Shown here piece by piece: positions 1 through 7,845 of a stretch of DNA of 13,839 bases; positions within the stretch are counted from its first letter, which is position 1, and every line of letters begins with the position of its first letter. Below the pieces are notes generated by a model. It was not told where the DNA came from, made no database searches, and saw only the letters and a list, made by a program, of their open reading frames with translations. Source of the DNA: an uncultured Collinsella sp. (GTDB lineage Bacteria > Actinomycetota > Coriobacteriia > Coriobacteriales > Coriobacteriaceae); contig CABUJL010000041.1 of the NCBI GenBank assembly GCA_902491915.1, positions 1 through 13,839 on the forward strand, given 5' to 3'. Both the position numbers and the translations under genes were made by a program.

Positions 1-666
1 ATGGTCAAGCCAGTCGCGACAAAGCTATCGCCCATAGAGAGCGCTACCTCCACCTGGTTGATAGGCGCCAGATCTTCGGGGAGGGCACGATGCAAGAACG
101 TAAGCGCCTTGCCGTTAATAAGATCCATAACACCGGCGGGTAAACCGGCAAAGGCAAGTGCGATATCTACTCTTTCCCCTATCAAAAGCTGAACCGTAGA
201 CGCAATGGCACGCATATCGTCAATCGGGGCGTCCTGAACTTCATCGATGGCAATAAAAAGACCCTTGGATGATTTCGCTGCCGAACTCAGCAACTTTCTA
301 AGGCTCGACTCTTTGGGCACAACGTCGACTTTCGCGGAAACAAAGCCGGCGTTTACGCCGACCGAAGCATTGGTCGCAAGGGAAGGATCAGCAACCTGAT
401 CCCTCAAGTCCAGCAATAGGTTAGGGCCAGCAGAGACAATAGCGGTCTTCCATCCAAGCTCTCGAGCACGATCCCTAAGATCGCAGAGCAAAACAGTTTT
501 TTCCGGAGCCCCTCGGTCCAGCAATGCGCATGAGCCTCGCAGGTGCACCAATTCCCGCATTCAAACTCTCGGTAAACTCAAGGGCAATATCATCACGACC
601 AATTATGCGCGGAGGCTCAGCACCGGCAGTGGGACGAAACGGATTATGGAATGCTGTGACGCTCAC
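1..666 (-). pseudogene. AAA-type ATP-binding protein, 5' part, frameshifted in Walker A
   Basis: The gene starts at a GTG (664-666) with AAAGG 8 nt upstream and begins MSVTAFHNPFRPTAGAEP. After about 55 residues it reaches a P-loop reading GPRGSGK. There a run of six A (plus-strand T 497-502) shifts the frame, and translation stops at 475. Removing one A restores GPRGSGKT followed by VLLCDLRDRARELGW, and that frame stays open to the window edge. It then shows a Walker B motif (LFIAIDEVQDAP, near 240-265) and a sensor-like ALAFAGLPAGVMDLIN. This order is typical of stand-alone AAA/ORC-like ATP-binding proteins common in Actinobacteria, whose role is poorly defined. The C-terminus lies outside the window. 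The frameshift may be a real mutation or an error in a homopolymer. The family call is good; the substrate is unknown. Confidence 0.7.
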
Positions 667-875
667 TTGTTTACCTTTCTGGAGAATCGATTAACAGTCA
701 ATCATTGCTTATTTTTTTATCGTAGACTGTATCGGATAATATCGAGTTATATAAGCCTATATAAACTTATCGCGGAAGTATCGAGCTTTCGTAATTTGTC
801 TAATTTAGTAGTACAACGTTGCTTTCTTCCAAGCTCATAGCGAAAGAAGGTTAAGGACTTCCTAAAACCATTGCC
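667..875. promoter_or_regulatory. AT-rich intergenic region, likely promoter of the leftward ATPase gene
   Basis: This 209-bp gap lies between the last gene of the glycosyltransferase operon and the ATPase gene, and is far more AT-rich than its surroundings. It holds an 18-bp palindrome, TTATATA-AGCC-TATATAA (747-764), and five TATCG words starting at 718, 730, 740, 768 and 779. A weak minus-strand sigma-70-like pair can be read as TTATAT (759-764) and TATTAT (736-741) with a 17-nt spacer. No promoter here is convincing on its own. Two imperfect hairpins near the operon end (849-869, and about 822-850) lack a U tract, so termination of the operon here is uncertain. Confidence 0.4.
747..764. 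repeat. 18-bp palindrome, operator-like
   Basis: Two 7-base arms, TTATATA and TATATAA, flank AGCC. It overlaps the weak -35 candidate of the leftward ATPase gene, where a dimeric regulator could bind. AT-rich palindromes also arise by chance, so the operator role is a guess. Confidence 0.35.
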
Positions 876-3362
876 TTAATACGAGAAATACTCGCTCTCA
901 GCGGATAAGTTCGGCCCCAACCACGGATCACCGTTAAGGAAGAACTCCGGCCAGCGCTGCATGAACAGCGCTTGCTCGCGTTTCCAGCGGCGCATCTTTT
1001 CCTCGTTGGCCTCTTCCCTGCCGCGCGAGGTGAACTCGTAGTGATACAGCTCGGCATAGGGCGTAAAGATGGTGCGATAGCCCGCCTCCCACACGCGCAA
1101 ACAAAAATCTGCATCGTTAAAGCCGACGGCGAATTCCTCGTTGTAGCCTCCGACTTGCTCAAACACGTCGCGACGGACCATCTGGCAGGCGCCCGTTACG
1201 GCGCTAAAGTTGCCCGGACGCACAGCACGGGCAAGGTAGCCCTCACGTTTTGCCGAGAAATCCTGGTTGGCATGGGCAAGCGCGCCGCGCACGCCAACCA
1301 AAATGCCGGCATGCTGCACCAGATGATCGGCAAAATAGAGCTTGGCGCCCACAACGCCCGCGTCGGGACGCTGAAGATAGCCCATCATCTCCTCGATAAA
1401 GTCGGATGAGATGACTTCAGTGTCATTATTGAGAAGCAGCAGGTAATCGCCCTTGGCATGCTCAACGCCAAAGTTAATGATCTGGGAGTAATTAAACTCG
1501 CCCGGCCACCACTCAACGCGTGCTGCACCCTTGCCACCAGACGCAGCGGCTACGCGCTCCGGCAGGGTTTCGTAATACGCAAAGGTCTCCTGGTCTTCGC
1601 TGTTGTTTTCCACCAAGACGATCTCGTAGTTGGCGTACGTGGCCTTCTGGGCGATCGACATCACGCAGGCATCGAGCGTCTCGACGTGGTCCTTGGTGGG
1701 AATCACAATGCTCACCAGCGGCGCAGACTCCGGCAGCGCATAGCGCATGCGGTAGACAAACGGCGTCTCGGACTCCTCGACCGTTCCGCGAATGCCCAGC
1801 GAGTCAAAGTGACGCTGCAGAGCCAGGCGTCCGGCCTCGATAGCATATGGCTTGCTATCGGCAGAACAGTCGGCGGTAGAGCCAGGGAGCACGCGCCAGT
1901 GATACAGCACGTGCGCAACGTGCTCAAAGCGCGCGCCCGCCGCGAGGCAGCGGAGCGTCAGGCCGTAATCCTGGGCACCCGCAACGTCTTCTGGCGACAC
2001 GCCAATGCGATCGATGAGCGCCTTCTCCACCATTAGAAAATGAGTAACGCAGTTATGGCTATAGAGCAGGTCGACGTTGAGCCTGGTCTTAAAGACCGGC
2101 TGGCCCCACTCCCCCGTTTTCTGGAACATGTCCTCGTCGCAGAACAGGACCTGCGGGCGACCGTCCTCGGCAGCCTTGTTCAGCACGGCAACATAGTGAA
2201 ACAACGCATCCGGTTCCAGGATGTCGTCGTGGTCCAAGAATGCGATGTAGTCTCCAGTCGCTTGCTGAATACCTGCGTTGGTGTTGACCACGATGCCGCC
2301 GTTACCGGGCAGCTCGATGCGACGGACGCGCTCGTCGCGAGCGGCTGCCACAAGATTGGCCACTGCATCCCATTCGGGCGAGGCGTCCATCAGCAGCAAT
2401 TCCCAGTTGTCATAGCTCTGGGCAAGCACCGAATCCAGCAACTCGCGCAGGTAGACCAGATCGGTCTTATAACACGGCACCACAATGCTCACGAGCGGCC
2501 TGTAGGCGAATGCCGCCGCGGCGACGCGCTGACACGCCAAGTCGCCCGGCTTTGCGCGATGTTGCTCAAACCAACGGCGATAGGCAGCATCATCCGCGCG
2601 CGCATCCTTCATGCGGTTCCAGCTGTCGTCGACCATACCGTTGTACAGGCGGCCATCCATGGCGCAAAAACCGCTCTGAATCTGGCCCGCGGGATCAGTT
2701 GCAATCGCAACAAAGTCTCGAATGTCCTCGGGCATCTCCACGCTCAGATACGTTTTATTGACGCGGCATCCGTTCTGCTGAGACACGTCGACCTGCGACT
2801 CGGACATATGAACCGTGGCATCGATGACATTCATATGCGTATCGAGTATCTCAAGCTGGGGCGTGCACTGGGAGTCTCCCGCCCATGTGACCTCGTAGCG
2901 CCACACAGCGCCCGAATCGGCCGGAAGATAACGGACGGCATCGATCTCGTAGCGGCCGCAGCGCTCGCCGCGCTGCGCATCGCGGATAAGCGCACACAGC
3001 ACAGGCTTTGCCTTGTAGTTGATCTTGGATTCCAGCTTAGCCATACGGCTATCGAGACGAATGGATCCAAGCTTTTGGCCACTGGATGCAAAGTCAATGT
3101 CAATCGACGAGCCATCCAAAAACGGAAGCACCAAGACGGCAAGCTCGCGCTCGTAGTCGGCAACCGAAGGACAGATTGCCAGCACGCGGCCATGATCGAC
3201 CGGGAGTGCCAGCGATGGCACACAAGAGCCGCTCGTCGTCGCATGGGCAAACGCTTGAGAACCCTCCCGCTCAATAAGCGCGGTGACATCCTGACCGGCA
3301 AAACGAAGCAGCACATACAGACGGCCCTGACTGCGGCAAAGCGCCAAACGCTTGATACTCAT
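876..3362 (-). CDS. Large glycosyltransferase with two tandem GT2 domains
   Basis: This 828-residue protein should transfer sugars onto a growing surface glycan at the cytoplasmic face of the membrane. Residues 1 to about 285 are a predicted beta-rich region I do not recognise. The first GT-A domain starts near 289 (VSIVVPCYK), with FLDHDD near 374-379 and CDEDMF near 405-410. The second starts near 549 (VSIVIPTKDH), with LLLLNNDTEV near 641-650 and a C-terminal acceptor/catalytic segment containing NDADFCLRVWEAGY near 747-760. Tandem GT2 proteins of this shape occur in O-antigen, rhamnan and teichoic-type glycan loci and often add two sugars or alternating linkages. The ATG directly follows the TAG stop of the upstream gene, which implies coupled translation. 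It is the last gene of the five-gene operon. Donor and linkage cannot be read from sequence. No membrane segment is evident. Confidence 0.88.
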   Translation of the reverse strand: MSIKRLALCRSQGRLYVLLRFAGQDVTALIEREGSQAFAHATTSGSCVPSLALPVDHGRVLAICPSVADYERELAVLVLPFLDGSSIDIDFASSGQKLGSIRLDSRMAKLESKINYKAKPVLCALIRDAQRGERCGRYEIDAVRYLPADSGAVWRYEVTWAGDSQCTPQLEILDTHMNVIDATVHMSESQVDVSQQNGCRVNKTYLSVEMPEDIRDFVAIATDPAGQIQSGFCAMDGRLYNGMVDDSWNRMKDARADDAAYRRWFEQHRAKPGDLACQRVAAAAFAYRPLVSIVVPCYKTDLVYLRELLDSVLAQSYDNWELLLMDASPEWDAVANLVAAARDERVRRIELPGNGGIVVNTNAGIQQATGDYIAFLDHDDILEPDALFHYVAVLNKAAEDGRPQVLFCDEDMFQKTGEWGQPVFKTRLNVDLLYSHNCVTHFLMVEKALIDRIGVSPEDVAGAQDYGLTLRCLAAGARFEHVAHVLYHWRVLPGSTADCSADSKPYAIEAGRLALQRHFDSLGIRGTVEESETPFVYRMRYALPESAPLVSIVIPTKDHVETLDACVMSIAQKATYANYEIVLVENNSEDQETFAYYETLPERVAAASGGKGAARVEWWPGEFNYSQIINFGVEHAKGDYLLLLNNDTEVISSDFIEEMMGYLQRPDAGVVGAKLYFADHLVQHAGILVGVRGALAHANQDFSAKREGYLARAVRPGNFSAVTGACQMVRRDVFEQVGGYNEEFAVGFNDADFCLRVWEAGYRTIFTPYAELYHYEFTSRGREEANEEKMRRWKREQALFMQRWPEFFLNGDPWLGPNLSAESEYFSY

Positions 3363-4430
3363 CTACACTTCTCGCTTTCCCAGGGCGTTCGCTGCCATGC
3401 GTTTGCAGGCACCCAGGCGCCCAAACCTCAAGACGTCGTAATCGAACATGAGCTTTTTACATGCACGGGCATTGGGGGCCTTGCTGGTAAGCGCCGCACG
3501 CACCATAGCGGCAACAGAAGGAGCGCATTGTGCGAGCGCAGCATCGCCGCCCACGGCAGAACCGGCAAGCGCCGTGGCAACGGCAGCAAACACCTTGCCG
3601 CAGTCCGAACCCAGCAACCTGAGCGCATCGTACAGCACCAGATCGCAGAGGAAGTACGCCAGGTCATCGGCATGCTGAGCATCGAGACCGTCGCGCTGCC
3701 AGTCAGCCAGCACCGCAGAGTAAATCTTCACGTGCTCCAGCAGACGCGTCTCGTCGTCGTAGCGCATGGTGTCCATGAGCGAACCCTTGCGCGCCACGCG
3801 GTAATCATACAGCTTGTTCGAGATAAACGCGGTCTTGTGCGAACGACCGTACACGGCAAAATCGAAGACCTGGTCCTCGCCATACTTAACGGTTTCGTCG
3901 AACACGATCCCGTTGCCCAGCAAAAACTCACGCTTGCAGGCGGTGCGCCATGCAAACGGGCGAGATGCTTCCTTAAACAGTAGGTCGGAGCTATAGCCTT
4001 CAAACGACACATCGCGCGGGCTCAGCACATAGTTAAGCCACGGATACCCCGCCTCGAGCGGATACGGATTCGCGCCAAAGGTCAAAACGTCGCAGTCCTC
4101 GCGCTCAAAGGCATCGACGATCACGCGGCATGCATCGGGCGTAAATCGGTCGTCGGAATCCAAAAACGCAACGATAGGCGCCGTGGACGCGGCGATGCCT
4201 GTATTACGCGCACTCGACAGGCCGCCGTTCTCCTTATCGACCAGCGTAAAGCGCGCGTCCTTTTCGCAATAGGCAGCCGCAATATCGCGCGAGCCGTCCG
4301 GCGAGCCATCGTTGACCAGCACGCCTTCCCAATCGGGCATGTCCTGCGCAAGCAGGGAGTCCAGGCACCAGGCCAGGCACTCCTCCACTTTATAGATGGG
4401 AACGACAACGGAAATCTTGGGGGTAGCCAT
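3363..4430 (-). CDS. GT2 glycosyltransferase (module copy B')
   Basis: This 355-residue protein has a GT-A fold at the N-terminus: ISVVVPIYK (6-14), NDGSPD (40-45), then the metal/nucleotide-binding DSDD (91-94). The C-terminal half is helical and carries YGEDQVFDFAVYG and KLYDYR, as in many capsule GT2 enzymes. It probably adds one sugar to a lipid-linked glycan. A GTG at 4434-4436 is also in frame, but AGGAG (4440-4444) sits 9 nt from the ATG at 4428-4430 and only 3 nt from the GTG, so I chose the ATG. That AGGAG overlaps the stop codon of A' upstream, so translation is likely coupled. It aligns over its length with B (5633-6673), for example LLF...RPFAWRTA against LLF...QPYACRAA and GEDQVFDFA against GEDVVFQFA. 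It therefore looks like a diverged duplicate. Confidence 0.87.
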   Translation of the reverse strand: MATPKISVVVPIYKVEECLAWCLDSLLAQDMPDWEGVLVNDGSPDGSRDIAAAYCEKDARFTLVDKENGGLSSARNTGIAASTAPIVAFLDSDDRFTPDACRVIVDAFEREDCDVLTFGANPYPLEAGYPWLNYVLSPRDVSFEGYSSDLLFKEASRPFAWRTACKREFLLGNGIVFDETVKYGEDQVFDFAVYGRSHKTAFISNKLYDYRVARKGSLMDTMRYDDETRLLEHVKIYSAVLADWQRDGLDAQHADDLAYFLCDLVLYDALRLLGSDCGKVFAAVATALAGSAVGGDAALAQCAPSVAAMVRAALTSKAPNARACKKLMFDYDVLRFGRLGACKRMAANALGKREV

Positions 4431-4439
4431 AGTCACTCG

Positions 4440-4444
4440 CTCCT
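4440..4444 (-). promoter_or_regulatory. Ribosome binding site of B', overlapping the A' stop
   Basis: On the minus strand AGGAG shares bases with the TAG stop (4443-4445) of A' and lies 9 nt before the B' ATG. It decides the B' start in favour of ATG over the upstream GTG and points to translational coupling. Confidence 0.6.
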
Positions 4445-5561
4445 ACTGTGCGGCCGGAACGTCATCGGGGTGCGGGTTGTCGCCGTAGGTGCGCTGATAC
4501 GTCAGCACACGCCAGACCAGCGGCAGGCCGCCAATCTTAAAGTAATGCTTAAACGTATTGAGCTTGCCCGGCTTCTTAAAGTCAAAGCGCGAATCGATAT
4601 AGGCGCGGGGCGACTTGACCATCAGGCGCAAGTCGGTCTCGCCACGCGGATCGAACAGCGACAGGTCAAAGCGACCGGCATCCAAATCGGCCTTGAGCTC
4701 GGGAGATGCCTTCTTCCAAAACTGCTCACGCAGTTCATCGACCAGACGTTCATCATTCCAACGGTACGTATCGACCTTCATGCGCATTAAAATGCCCTGG
4801 AGCTGAGCCTTGAGCTCGGGACGCTCGGTCAAAAATCGCTGCATCTCGGCATATTCGTCGCACACGCAAAACACCTTGTTGGGCGAATTAACGGAGCTCT
4901 TCTCGTTATCCTGGCGATAGCACAAAATGGGGTCCGCAATAAACGCGGCACGCTCGGCGCAAGCCCAGACCTTAAAGTTAAAGCCTGCGTCCTGATACGA
5001 GGCGCCCGGCGTGGGAAGGAACCGAATCTGATTGTCGTTGAGGAACGCGCGCCGATAGATAGCCGACCAAATGGAAGGTTTGCGGTAGAAGATGCCCGGG
5101 CGATCGACGGGGCGATACGCGGCGCCCGTCATACGCTCGTCGATGATCCCAAACAGCTCACGGCGCTCGCCGGGCGTGGACCAATACAGGTAAAAGTCGC
5201 CCTTTACTACATCGGCATGCTCAGCATCGGCCTTGGCGACCAGCTTTTGGAGCGAATCCTCAAACATAAAGTCGTCGGACTCAAGGATGCCCACGTACTC
5301 ACCGCGCGCCATCTCCAGGCCGCGGTTCATCGAGTCGCCGTAGCCGCTGTTGGCTTTGTCGATCATCTTGACACGGAGGTCGCGCTCCATGTACTCGCGA
5401 ATGATATCCGGCGAGCTATCGGTAGAACCGTCGTTGATACAGATAATCTCGATGTCTTTGAGCGTCTGCGCCACAGCGGAATCGAGGCACTCGCGCAGGT
5501 AGCGTTCGACATTGCAAATGGGGACAAGCAGCGAAACTTTAGGGGTATCAGAGTTCTGCAA
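4443..5561 (-). CDS. GT2 glycosyltransferase (module copy A')
   Basis: This protein is 372 residues from the proposed TTG start. The GT-A domain has SLLVPICN, NDGSTD (43-48) and ESDDFM (94-99). Further conserved segments are KPSIWSAIYRR, LPTPGASYQD and YRQDNEKSSVNS. It is predicted to transfer a sugar from a nucleotide donor in the same surface-glycan pathway as its neighbours. The reading frame is open upstream to an ATG at 5747, but that would overlap gene B by 115 bp and add 62 residues with no GT-like character. The TTG at 5559-5561 gives an N-terminus matching its paralog A (6680-7783) and follows a strong AGGAGG. The spacer is only 2 nt, which is unusually short. Its first 92 aligned residues match A at 81 positions, whereas the C-terminal half is much more diverged. 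Confidence 0.85.
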   Translation of the reverse strand: MQNSDTPKVSLLVPICNVERYLRECLDSAVAQTLKDIEIICINDGSTDSSPDIIREYMERDLRVKMIDKANSGYGDSMNRGLEMARGEYVGILESDDFMFEDSLQKLVAKADAEHADVVKGDFYLYWSTPGERRELFGIIDERMTGAAYRPVDRPGIFYRKPSIWSAIYRRAFLNDNQIRFLPTPGASYQDAGFNFKVWACAERAAFIADPILCYRQDNEKSSVNSPNKVFCVCDEYAEMQRFLTERPELKAQLQGILMRMKVDTYRWNDERLVDELREQFWKKASPELKADLDAGRFDLSLFDPRGETDLRLMVKSPRAYIDSRFDFKKPGKLNTFKHYFKIGGLPLVWRVLTYQRTYGDNPHPDDVPAAQ

Positions 5562-5563
5562 GA

Positions 5564-5569
5564 CCTCCT
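5564..5569 (-). promoter_or_regulatory. Ribosome binding site of A', very close to a TTG start
   Basis: AGGAGG on the minus strand is a near-perfect Shine-Dalgarno, but only two bases separate it from the TTG that aligns with the paralog's start. No other ATG, GTG or TTG lies a few codons downstream, so TTG is the best choice. The tight spacing may lower initiation. Confidence 0.5.
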
Positions 5570-5578
5570 GTTGAATAG

Positions 5579-5587
5579 CGTATAACA
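5579..5587 (-). promoter_or_regulatory. Possible extended -10 in the B-A' gap
   Basis: The 71-bp gap between B and A' is the only real gap in the operon. On the minus strand it contains TGTTATACG, which resembles an extended -10 (TGnTATAAT). No matching -35 is visible. If real, it would give A', B' and the large GT2 their own promoter with a very short leader. Confidence 0.25.
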
Positions 5588-5632
5588 GGGTTATTTTAGC
5601 AGCCGAGTTGCGGCGGGCGGCAGCGCTTGGAA

Positions 5633-6673
5633 TTAGAGAAAGCGCTCCAGGCAGGCTTTGAGACCGCGAGTCGAAAGATAGAACAGCGTGGCGTCTGCCA
5701 TCGAAACGCCCGAGGTCGCCGCAACGAGCTTGCGGGCAACACGGCAAACGGCGCCCTTAGCAGGCATATCCGCCCACTCCGTTCCCAAAAACGTCGTAAG
5801 GTCCATGTTGACGCGAGCCGCAACGCGATGGAAGTCATCGGCATCCAAGCGCGCCAGGTCGAACACAATTAGGTCCAAAAACCAAGTTATCAGCTCGCCG
5901 GGGCACAGGTCCAAAAGACCGTAGGCCGCCCAGTCCTCCAAGACCTCCTCGAGCATCCTCATGTGGGCGTCAAGCTTTTTGGCGCGAGCATCGGCACTGT
6001 TGAACTCGTGCGTCGCCGATTCACTCTCCATCACGTAGTGGTAGAACTTGTCCGGCATGACGACGGTCTTGCGGGCAAGCGCATAAGCCGCAAATTGGAA
6101 GACAACGTCCTCGCCCAAAGCCAAACCGGGGGCGAAGCGAATGCCTTCGCGATTGAGCAGCTCGCGCGAAAAAGCCGCACGGCAGGCATAGGGCTGCGCA
6201 TTCGAATGGAACAGCAGTTGGGGATCACGGGCGCCGAAGGTACCGGCTTTGGGGCTCATGAGTTGCTGGACGCGTTTGGGGGCAGCATCGACGGGTTCAC
6301 AGACACCGCCAAAAACGGCAGCCTCGGCATCTGCAGACTCCATGGCATGCAGCACGCGCTCGACCGTCTGGGCATCGATGTAATCGTCGGCGTCCACAAA
6401 AAAGACGGTCTCGCCCACGGCGGCATCGATACCGGCATTTCGAGCACACGAGACGCCCGCGTTTTCCTGGTCAATCACCAGTACGTGATCGTCGGCCTGC
6501 GCGATCTGGCGCAACACGTTCAACGAATCATCAGTCGAACCGTCGTTGACGCAGACAACCTGAATCGAGCGCTCGGACTGGGCCAACAGCGAATCGAGAC
6601 ATCGCTGAATGGAGTGCGCAGAGTTGTAAACGGGGACGACAATGGTAGCTTTAGGACACGAGGCCTCTCCCAT
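5633..6673 (-). CDS. GT2 glycosyltransferase (module copy B)
   Basis: This 346-residue protein has an N-terminal GT-A fold: TIVVPVYN (10-17), NDGSTD (43-48) and DADD (94-97). A helical C-terminal region follows, with QPYACRAAFSRELL, LGEDVVFQFAAYA and KFYHYV. It is predicted to be a cytosolic, membrane-associated glycosyltransferase of surface-polysaccharide assembly. It starts at an ATG 6 bp after the stop of A, with AGGGGG overlapping that stop, so it is co-transcribed and probably translationally coupled. It resembles B' (3363-4430) in length, motif order and C-terminal pattern, but much more weakly than A resembles A'. The sugar specificity is unknown. Confidence 0.87.
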   Translation of the reverse strand: MGEASCPKATIVVPVYNSAHSIQRCLDSLLAQSERSIQVVCVNDGSTDDSLNVLRQIAQADDHVLVIDQENAGVSCARNAGIDAAVGETVFFVDADDYIDAQTVERVLHAMESADAEAAVFGGVCEPVDAAPKRVQQLMSPKAGTFGARDPQLLFHSNAQPYACRAAFSRELLNREGIRFAPGLALGEDVVFQFAAYALARKTVVMPDKFYHYVMESESATHEFNSADARAKKLDAHMRMLEEVLEDWAAYGLLDLCPGELITWFLDLIVFDLARLDADDFHRVAARVNMDLTTFLGTEWADMPAKGAVCRVARKLVAATSGVSMADATLFYLSTRGLKACLERFL

Positions 6674-6679
6674 GCCGAC

Positions 6680-7783
6680 CTACCCCCTCAGCGATTCGAT
6701 GAGGAAGGCAGCAACCACGCCTGGGCCTCCAACCGAGGCGTAATACTTAGCACGCCCCAAGGCACCATCCGTCGCAAAACTCGGGTGCTCGTCAACCCAG
6801 CCCTCAGGATCTTTGAGGATGGCAGCGAGATTTGCGCGCTTCCACGGCTTGAGGTCGTCAAGCGAAAAGTCCCCGGCGTCCAAGGCCGCCTGAAATTCCT
6901 TGGCCATCTGCACCAGGAACTCCTTATAGAACTTAGGCGCCAGGCGCACGTAGTTCCACATGTACGAATCGTACTTAATGAGCTGATTGAACTTGAGCAT
7001 GCGCGCGACATCGACGCTTGCGTGGTCGCGGGCATAATCCTCTCGAATCCAACGCTCAATCTCGGCATACTCGGTATTGACGCAAAAGACCTTAGCCGAA
7101 GAATTGACCGAGGAATTCTCGTTGTCCTGACGATACGACAACACGGCATCATGCAGGTAAACAGCCTTATCGGCGCACGCGATCACCTTAAAGGCGAATG
7201 ACGTGTCCTGAAAGGATGCCCCCGGAGTCGGCAGGAACGTAATGCCGTTGCGCTCAAGAAAATCGCGACGGTACACTGCCGACCAAATCGACGGCTTTTG
7301 CTTAAAGAACTGCGTCGTGTCGCTCGGGTGCACCGGCTTGCCGCAGTCCTTGGCCTTAAACATCTCGTGCAGCGAACGGCGCTCCTCGGGCTTAGACCAG
7401 TAGAAATCAAAATTCGCCTTCGCAAAGTCGGCATTATTGCTATCGGCGGCCGAGACAAGCTTTTCGAGTGCGTCGGGCGCCATAAAGTCATCGGACTCCA
7501 AGATGCCAACGTACTTGCCACGCGCCATCTCCAGACCGTGGTTCATCGAGTCGCCGTAGCCGCTGTTGGCCTTGTCGATCATCTTGACGCGCCCATCGCG
7601 CTCCATATACTCGCGGATAATCGCCGGCGAGTTGTCGGTCGACCCATCGTTAATGCAGATGATCTCAATATCCTTGAGCGTCTGCGCCAGGGCGGAATCG
7701 AGGCACTCGCGCAGGTAGCGCTGAACATTGTAAATGGGAATAAGCAGCGACAGAACAGGGCTGCCAGAGGCGTTAGTAGACAA
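6680..7783 (-). CDS. GT2 glycosyltransferase (module copy A), first gene of the operon
   Basis: This 367-residue protein has a GT-A domain with SLLIPIYN, NDGSTD (45-50) and ESDDFM (96-101). It then has KPSIWSAVYRR, LPTPGASFQD and YRQDNENSSVNS, the same landmarks as A'. It is expected to act on a lipid-linked or nascent surface glycan at the inner membrane face. The start is a TTG (7781-7783), supported by AAGGAG five bases upstream and by alignment with the A' start. It is the promoter-proximal gene of the leftward five-gene operon, whose promoter probably lies in 7784-7895. No transmembrane segment is evident. Donor and acceptor are not determinable. Confidence 0.88.
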   Translation of the reverse strand: MSTNASGSPVLSLLIPIYNVQRYLRECLDSALAQTLKDIEIICINDGSTDNSPAIIREYMERDGRVKMIDKANSGYGDSMNHGLEMARGKYVGILESDDFMAPDALEKLVSAADSNNADFAKANFDFYWSKPEERRSLHEMFKAKDCGKPVHPSDTTQFFKQKPSIWSAVYRRDFLERNGITFLPTPGASFQDTSFAFKVIACADKAVYLHDAVLSYRQDNENSSVNSSAKVFCVNTEYAEIERWIREDYARDHASVDVARMLKFNQLIKYDSYMWNYVRLAPKFYKEFLVQMAKEFQAALDAGDFSLDDLKPWKRANLAAILKDPEGWVDEHPSFATDGALGRAKYYASVGGPGVVAAFLIESLRG

Positions 7784-7788
7784 ATGTG

Positions 7789-7794
7789 CTCCTT
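7789..7794 (-). promoter_or_regulatory. Ribosome binding site of gene A (TTG start)
   Basis: AAGGAG on the minus strand lies 5 bases before the TTG at 7781-7783. There is no competing ATG or GTG at suitable spacing, so this site fixes the TTG as the start. Confidence 0.65.
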
Positions 7795-7845
7795 AGGAAA
7801 TACCTGTCGTTTCATGGTATCAAAGGGCCAGCGCGCCAGCGGGCG

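Noticed and set aside
497..503. Programmed -1 frameshift at A AAA AAC in the ATPase gene
   Set aside because: A -1 shift leads to a stop after about 34 codons; the intact downstream frame requires +1 (or -2).
822..850. Hairpin CCTTCTTTC / GGAAGAAAG as terminator of the glycosyltransferase operon
   Set aside because: The stem is AT-rich with a mismatch and a wobble pair and has no following U tract, so it is not listed as a terminator.
2040..3983. A 647-codon open frame on the plus strand, antisense to two glycosyltransferase genes
   Set aside because: It lies opposite well-supported GT2 genes with intact motifs, has no recognisable domain or ribosome site, and crosses a gene junction. Long antisense frames are expected in GC-rich DNA.
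5562..5747. N-terminal extension of A' to an ATG at 5747
   Set aside because: It would overlap gene B, adds 62 residues unlike any GT2 N-terminus, and ignores the AGGAGG before the TTG that matches the paralog's start.
5963..7201. A 412-codon plus-strand open frame opposite genes B and A
   Set aside because: Same reasoning: it is antisense to two clear GT2 genes, spans their junction and shows no family features.
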